Source: Sperchopsis tessellata
Lineage: Eukaryota; Arthropoda; Insecta; Coleoptera; Hydrophilidae
Length of the DNA stretch: 33,056 bases
Reading direction: 5' to 3'
NCBI GenBank assembly: GCA_033557685.1
Contig: JAWQRN010000248.1
Coordinates: forward strand, 1 to 33,056
The notes under the pieces were generated by a model, which had not been told where the DNA came from, searched no databases, and worked only from the letters and a program-made list of their open reading frames with translations. Of this stretch, positions 30,734 to 33,056 are shown piece after piece; the stretch's first letter is position 1, and each line of letters starts with the position of its first letter. A program made the translations under genes and the position numbers.

Positions 30734-32659
30734 CTGAAAAGAAATAATATATAAATAAATTTTAATTTTAATCAAGTTATTTAATGATATTGCGGTTATT
30801 CTGAGGTTAACAGTTATCAGTCATACGGCAATTTAATCCTATTATAAATAGACAATATTTTTGACTTTTGTTAAAAAAATTAATTGTAATAAAATATATC
30901 ATTTTTTCAAATATATTTGTAATAAAAAATCAAATAACGTTCTCTATGAGGGGAGATTCATTTGGGTACCTAGCTCTTCTAAATAGTAAATATATAGTCA
31001 AAAAGAAACATTTATGACATATACGTATGTGCTATCACAGAGTGATTTTTTTCTTAAATTAAGGTCTAAACAGATGTCAGGTTTTATGCAGGGTGCCTTA
31101 TTATATACTGCCTAAAATTATTTAATGCATAATATTCTTCTTTTTTAAATATATTTGTCATAGTTGCCCATGATGACAAAACTGAATGTCCGAGATACAA
31201 CAAAATAGTAAATGAGACTTGTTTTGACTGTAGCAAAATACTTTCCGAGTGATTGTATAAGTAGCCTTCGACGGTCAAAGTAGATATCTTCAGGTTCTCT
31301 GGGTTATAACTGTGTGTGGGCTTTTCTTTTTGATGATGTTTCGTCCATCATTACAGGAGTCATGTAGCTCTAAAAAGTGGCAAGTGATTCTCAAAAGTAC
31401 TAGTCATAGATAGTTAACCACTAGTATTCCTGAGAGTTACATATCAGTCTATACTTAGCAATTTTTAGAGCTACATGGCAGCCTACACCTTGCACTTTCA
31501 AGAGCTACATGTCTTGATAGTGTCCTCTGTAACAGTGGGTGAAACGTTGGCATAAAGAAAAGCCTACACATACGGTTATGTCCCAGAAATCCTCAAGATA
31601 ACTTTCCGAGAGAGTTTTACATGCTATTATTTCTACAACTATATCATTTTCATCTATCAAATGTAATTGTGATATTTCTCTCATAAATCCATCAATTTTC
31701 CATATTGTGCTAGATCGTGTGATTGTCATATCATTGTTTCATCTTAATAGAGATTAATATGGTTTTTCATTAGTGTGTGCGAAGTACTTTTTTTTACTTC
31801 ATAACAACTAACAGTTAACGTAAATATATTTTTGTTATACTTGACAATGTCATAACATCAAAAAATAAATAGTAGAAAAAATATTGTGTGCAACACTTTT
31901 GAAAAATATTTATTGTCACACATGCATGATTGCAGAACTTCATATATGTGTGATAATAATGTACTTTTCCCACTAGTTGCACAAATAGTTATAATACACA
32001 TAAATTTTCACGCGAAAAGTAAGGTAGAAAAGGTAGTAGAAAAACAAAATTGCTGTTCCTAATTTTGGTTCTTGGTGAAGAAATTTGTCTCACCTGTTAA
32101 TAAATCCCAGACACATAGAGTACCATCCTGGGAACCTGAACCTGCAGTTGCTGCGTTGACTCTATCGATGAAAAGACATGTTATTGGTCCATAGTGACCA
32201 TGTAGTGTATATAGCGGACTTCCATCTTCTAACCTAAAGACCTTCAATGTGTGATCTTTGCTGCCAGATACAACCCTTCCACCTTCCAGCTCTAGACATG
32301 TAACAGGCTGTTGATGGGCTCTCTTGCTTGTAATTTTTAAACATCGCATGTCTTCTTTACATTCATTCTATAAGTAATTCAGAAAAAATTTCATTGTCAA
32401 ATTTTGTAGGTACTATATTTAGGTTTTTCATTACCTGTTGGTTGGCAAAGTCTTTGTAATCTGTAATCGACCCTGCTGATCCTGTTCGCATATGTGTCCG
32501 ACGATATGCTGATGTGAAGTTCCAATCGATTGGACGGCCTTGGCTATATGTTTGTAACTGAAGGAAATCTAAACCTCCATGTAGACGAGCTGCCACAACT
32601 CGTGAACCCATAATTTTAAGAGATGTTATACCAGAATTTGAAACATCATCATACATACA
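30345..32659 (-). CDS. SCAP: SREBP cleavage-activating protein (SCAP), last three coding exons
   Basis: SCAP is the endoplasmic-reticulum escort that binds SREBP through its C-terminal WD40 propeller and carries it to the Golgi for cleavage, so controlling lipid synthesis genes. The exons 32659-32435, 32367-32094 and 30733-30345 join in phases 0 and 1 with GT-AG borders. The joined peptide follows the C-terminus of known SCAP proteins: GITSLKIMGSRVVAARLHGG, then GGRVVSGSKDHTLKVFRLED, SQDGTLCVWDLLTG, and the ending DAVVCDFGNQLRIVRFP with K-V-D at the stop. These cover about the last four blades of the propeller. The sterol-sensing membrane domain and earlier exons lie right of the window. The last intron carries a foldback transposon. 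Confidence 0.93.
30734..31083 (-). other. SCAP intron, proximal part
   Basis: AT-rich sequence next to the acceptor of the last exon. No feature is recognised. Confidence 0.5.
31084..31729 (-). pseudogene. Small open frame of unknown function split by the foldback element
   Basis: The minus frame starting with ATG at 31729 reads to ACKTLSES, then runs into the transposon. The frame left of the transposon resumes at SES-ILLQSKQ and ends with R-H-P-A and a stop at 31084. Removing 31250-31600 plus one copy of the 10-bp repeat joins the two at SES and gives a 94-codon frame. I do not recognise the product; it has a hydrophobic stretch (SFTILLYLGHSVLSS) that might be a membrane segment. It lies in the last SCAP intron on the same strand and is not part of SCAP, since the SCAP exons join exactly across it. 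It could be a fragment of a nested gene, a pseudogene or older transposon sequence. Confidence 0.5.
31250..31600. mobile_element. Foldback element, copy 2, with 10-bp target duplication
   Basis: ACTTTCCGAG at 31240-31249 is repeated at 31601-31610. Between them is about 350 bp with long inverted arms: ATCTTCAGGTTCTCTGGG from 31286 matches the reverse of 31600-31580, and the arms stay similar for about 100 bp, through GGCTTTTCTTT and ACATGTAGCTCT. About 36 bp at the left lie outside the arm. The arms share their termini and the ACGTTTCRYCCA motif with 8237-8411. No coding sequence. The length and uneven ends might fit Penelope-like inverted repeats with a short tail, or a Mutator-like miniature element. 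Confidence 0.75.
31730..32093 (-). other. SCAP intron, distal part
   Basis: AT-rich, next to the donor of the second-last exon. No feature is recognised. Confidence 0.5.
32094..32367 (-). CDS. SCAP: SCAP exon, second from last (WD40 blades)
   Basis: Acceptor TTACTTATAG at 32369-32368, donor ACAG/GTGAGA at 32093, ending in phase 1. It encodes HQQPVTCLELEGGRVVSGSK and DHTLKVFRLEDGSPLYTLHG, then SQDGTLCVWDLLTG: two WD40 units with their D-H/D-G and V-F/V-W-D motifs. Confidence 0.93.
32435..32659 (-). CDS. SCAP: SCAP exon, third from last
   Basis: Acceptor TTTTATTACAG at 32661-32660; the exon opens with Cys-Met-Tyr-Asp-Asp and runs 75 codons in phase 0 to a CAG/GTAATG donor. It carries the conserved VVAARLHGGLDFLQL segment, which in vertebrate SCAP reads as RIVAARLNGSLDFF. 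A low-complexity part (from about YRRTHMRTG) follows, as in other SCAP proteins. Confidence 0.9.
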
Positions 32660-33056
32660 CTGTAATAAAAGATATTTTAATTATCATTTTAAAGCTTTAC
32701 ATTCTTCAAATAATAACTAACTTTACATACTCTATTATTCTGAGAAATATATTTGTATATAATGACTAATTTTAATACTATTTAACACATTAAATAATTT
32801 TAATTTACGTTAATAGCTGTTGTAGCAAGGTGTTGCACTGATTTGGGCATTTATTTTTTGCTTTTTTTTATTTAAACAAATGTATTAAACCATTTTAACC
32901 TTAAATTAAGTACAGCAAGCAAGTTTTTAATAACAAAAATAATAATAATATAAGTTAACACAAAAAACAAACAACCAAATCCATTAAATGTAATAGACTT
33001 CCACGGTTAGTATCTGTATGAATGTTGTTTCCGGGTGGAAACCGTGTAGAGGCTCT
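32660..33056 (-). other. SCAP intron upstream of the third-last exon, to the window edge
   Basis: AT-rich sequence with an (AAT)-rich patch near 32937-32950. The last 60 bases are more balanced and contain CACGGTT (33002-33008) and its inverse AACCGTG (33040-33046), which could form a hairpin. They do not translate into SCAP-like sequence in any minus frame, so I do not call an exon. Confidence 0.4.

Noticed and set aside
33002..33046. Possible further SCAP exon or transposon end at the right edge
   Set aside because: No minus frame resembles SCAP, and the 7-bp inverted repeat alone is too short to define an element.
1..33056. CRISPR arrays, bacterial operons or prophage
   Set aside because: No regularly spaced repeats with unique spacers, no bacterial-type gene packing; the genes are spliced.

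Overview
The window looks like nuclear DNA of an insect, probably one with a large, AT-rich, transposon-laden genome. The evidence is spliced genes with insect-like products, long AT-rich non-coding stretches, and decayed piggyBac, Tc1, Jockey and I-type elements. I cannot name the species.

Two host genes are well supported, both on the minus strand. At the left (652-7331) is the 5' part of a multi-Tudor-domain gene of the germline Tudor/TDRD6 type. It starts at 7331 and four coding exons can be joined in frame. The first intron (4.4 kb) appears to be a GC-AG intron. The last two recognised exons are small, symmetric and similar in sequence, as if duplicated in tandem. At the right (30345-32659) are the last three coding exons of SCAP, the WD40-containing escort of SREBP; the rest lies beyond the right edge. 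A THAP zinc-finger exon (9377-9670, minus) is a weaker third candidate.

The 23 kb between the two main genes is mostly transposon debris. In order: a foldback repeat (8237-8411), possible tRNA-derived SINE heads (about 10860 and 15762), a purine-rich minisatellite (12437-12640), a decayed Jockey LINE (16069-17980), a decayed piggyBac-like element (19111-20573), an internally deleted Tc1-like element (21914-22636), a 17-bp minisatellite of 16 units (23213-23484), a LINE tail (23774-24064) and a broken I-like LINE with recognisable gag, endonuclease and reverse transcriptase (about 24690-29200).

Insertions also sit inside host introns. The large Tudor intron holds a short piggyBac-like element with near-perfect ends and both TTAA target sites (5442-6081). 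The last SCAP intron holds a foldback element (31250-31600) flanked by a 10-bp direct repeat. Taking that insert and one repeat copy out joins two short reading frames into one of 94 codons, so it seems to have broken an older coding sequence of unknown function.

I found no coherent new multi-gene system. The most useful observations are the duplicated Tudor mini-exons, the GC-AG intron, and the foldback insertion that split a small reading frame in the SCAP intron.
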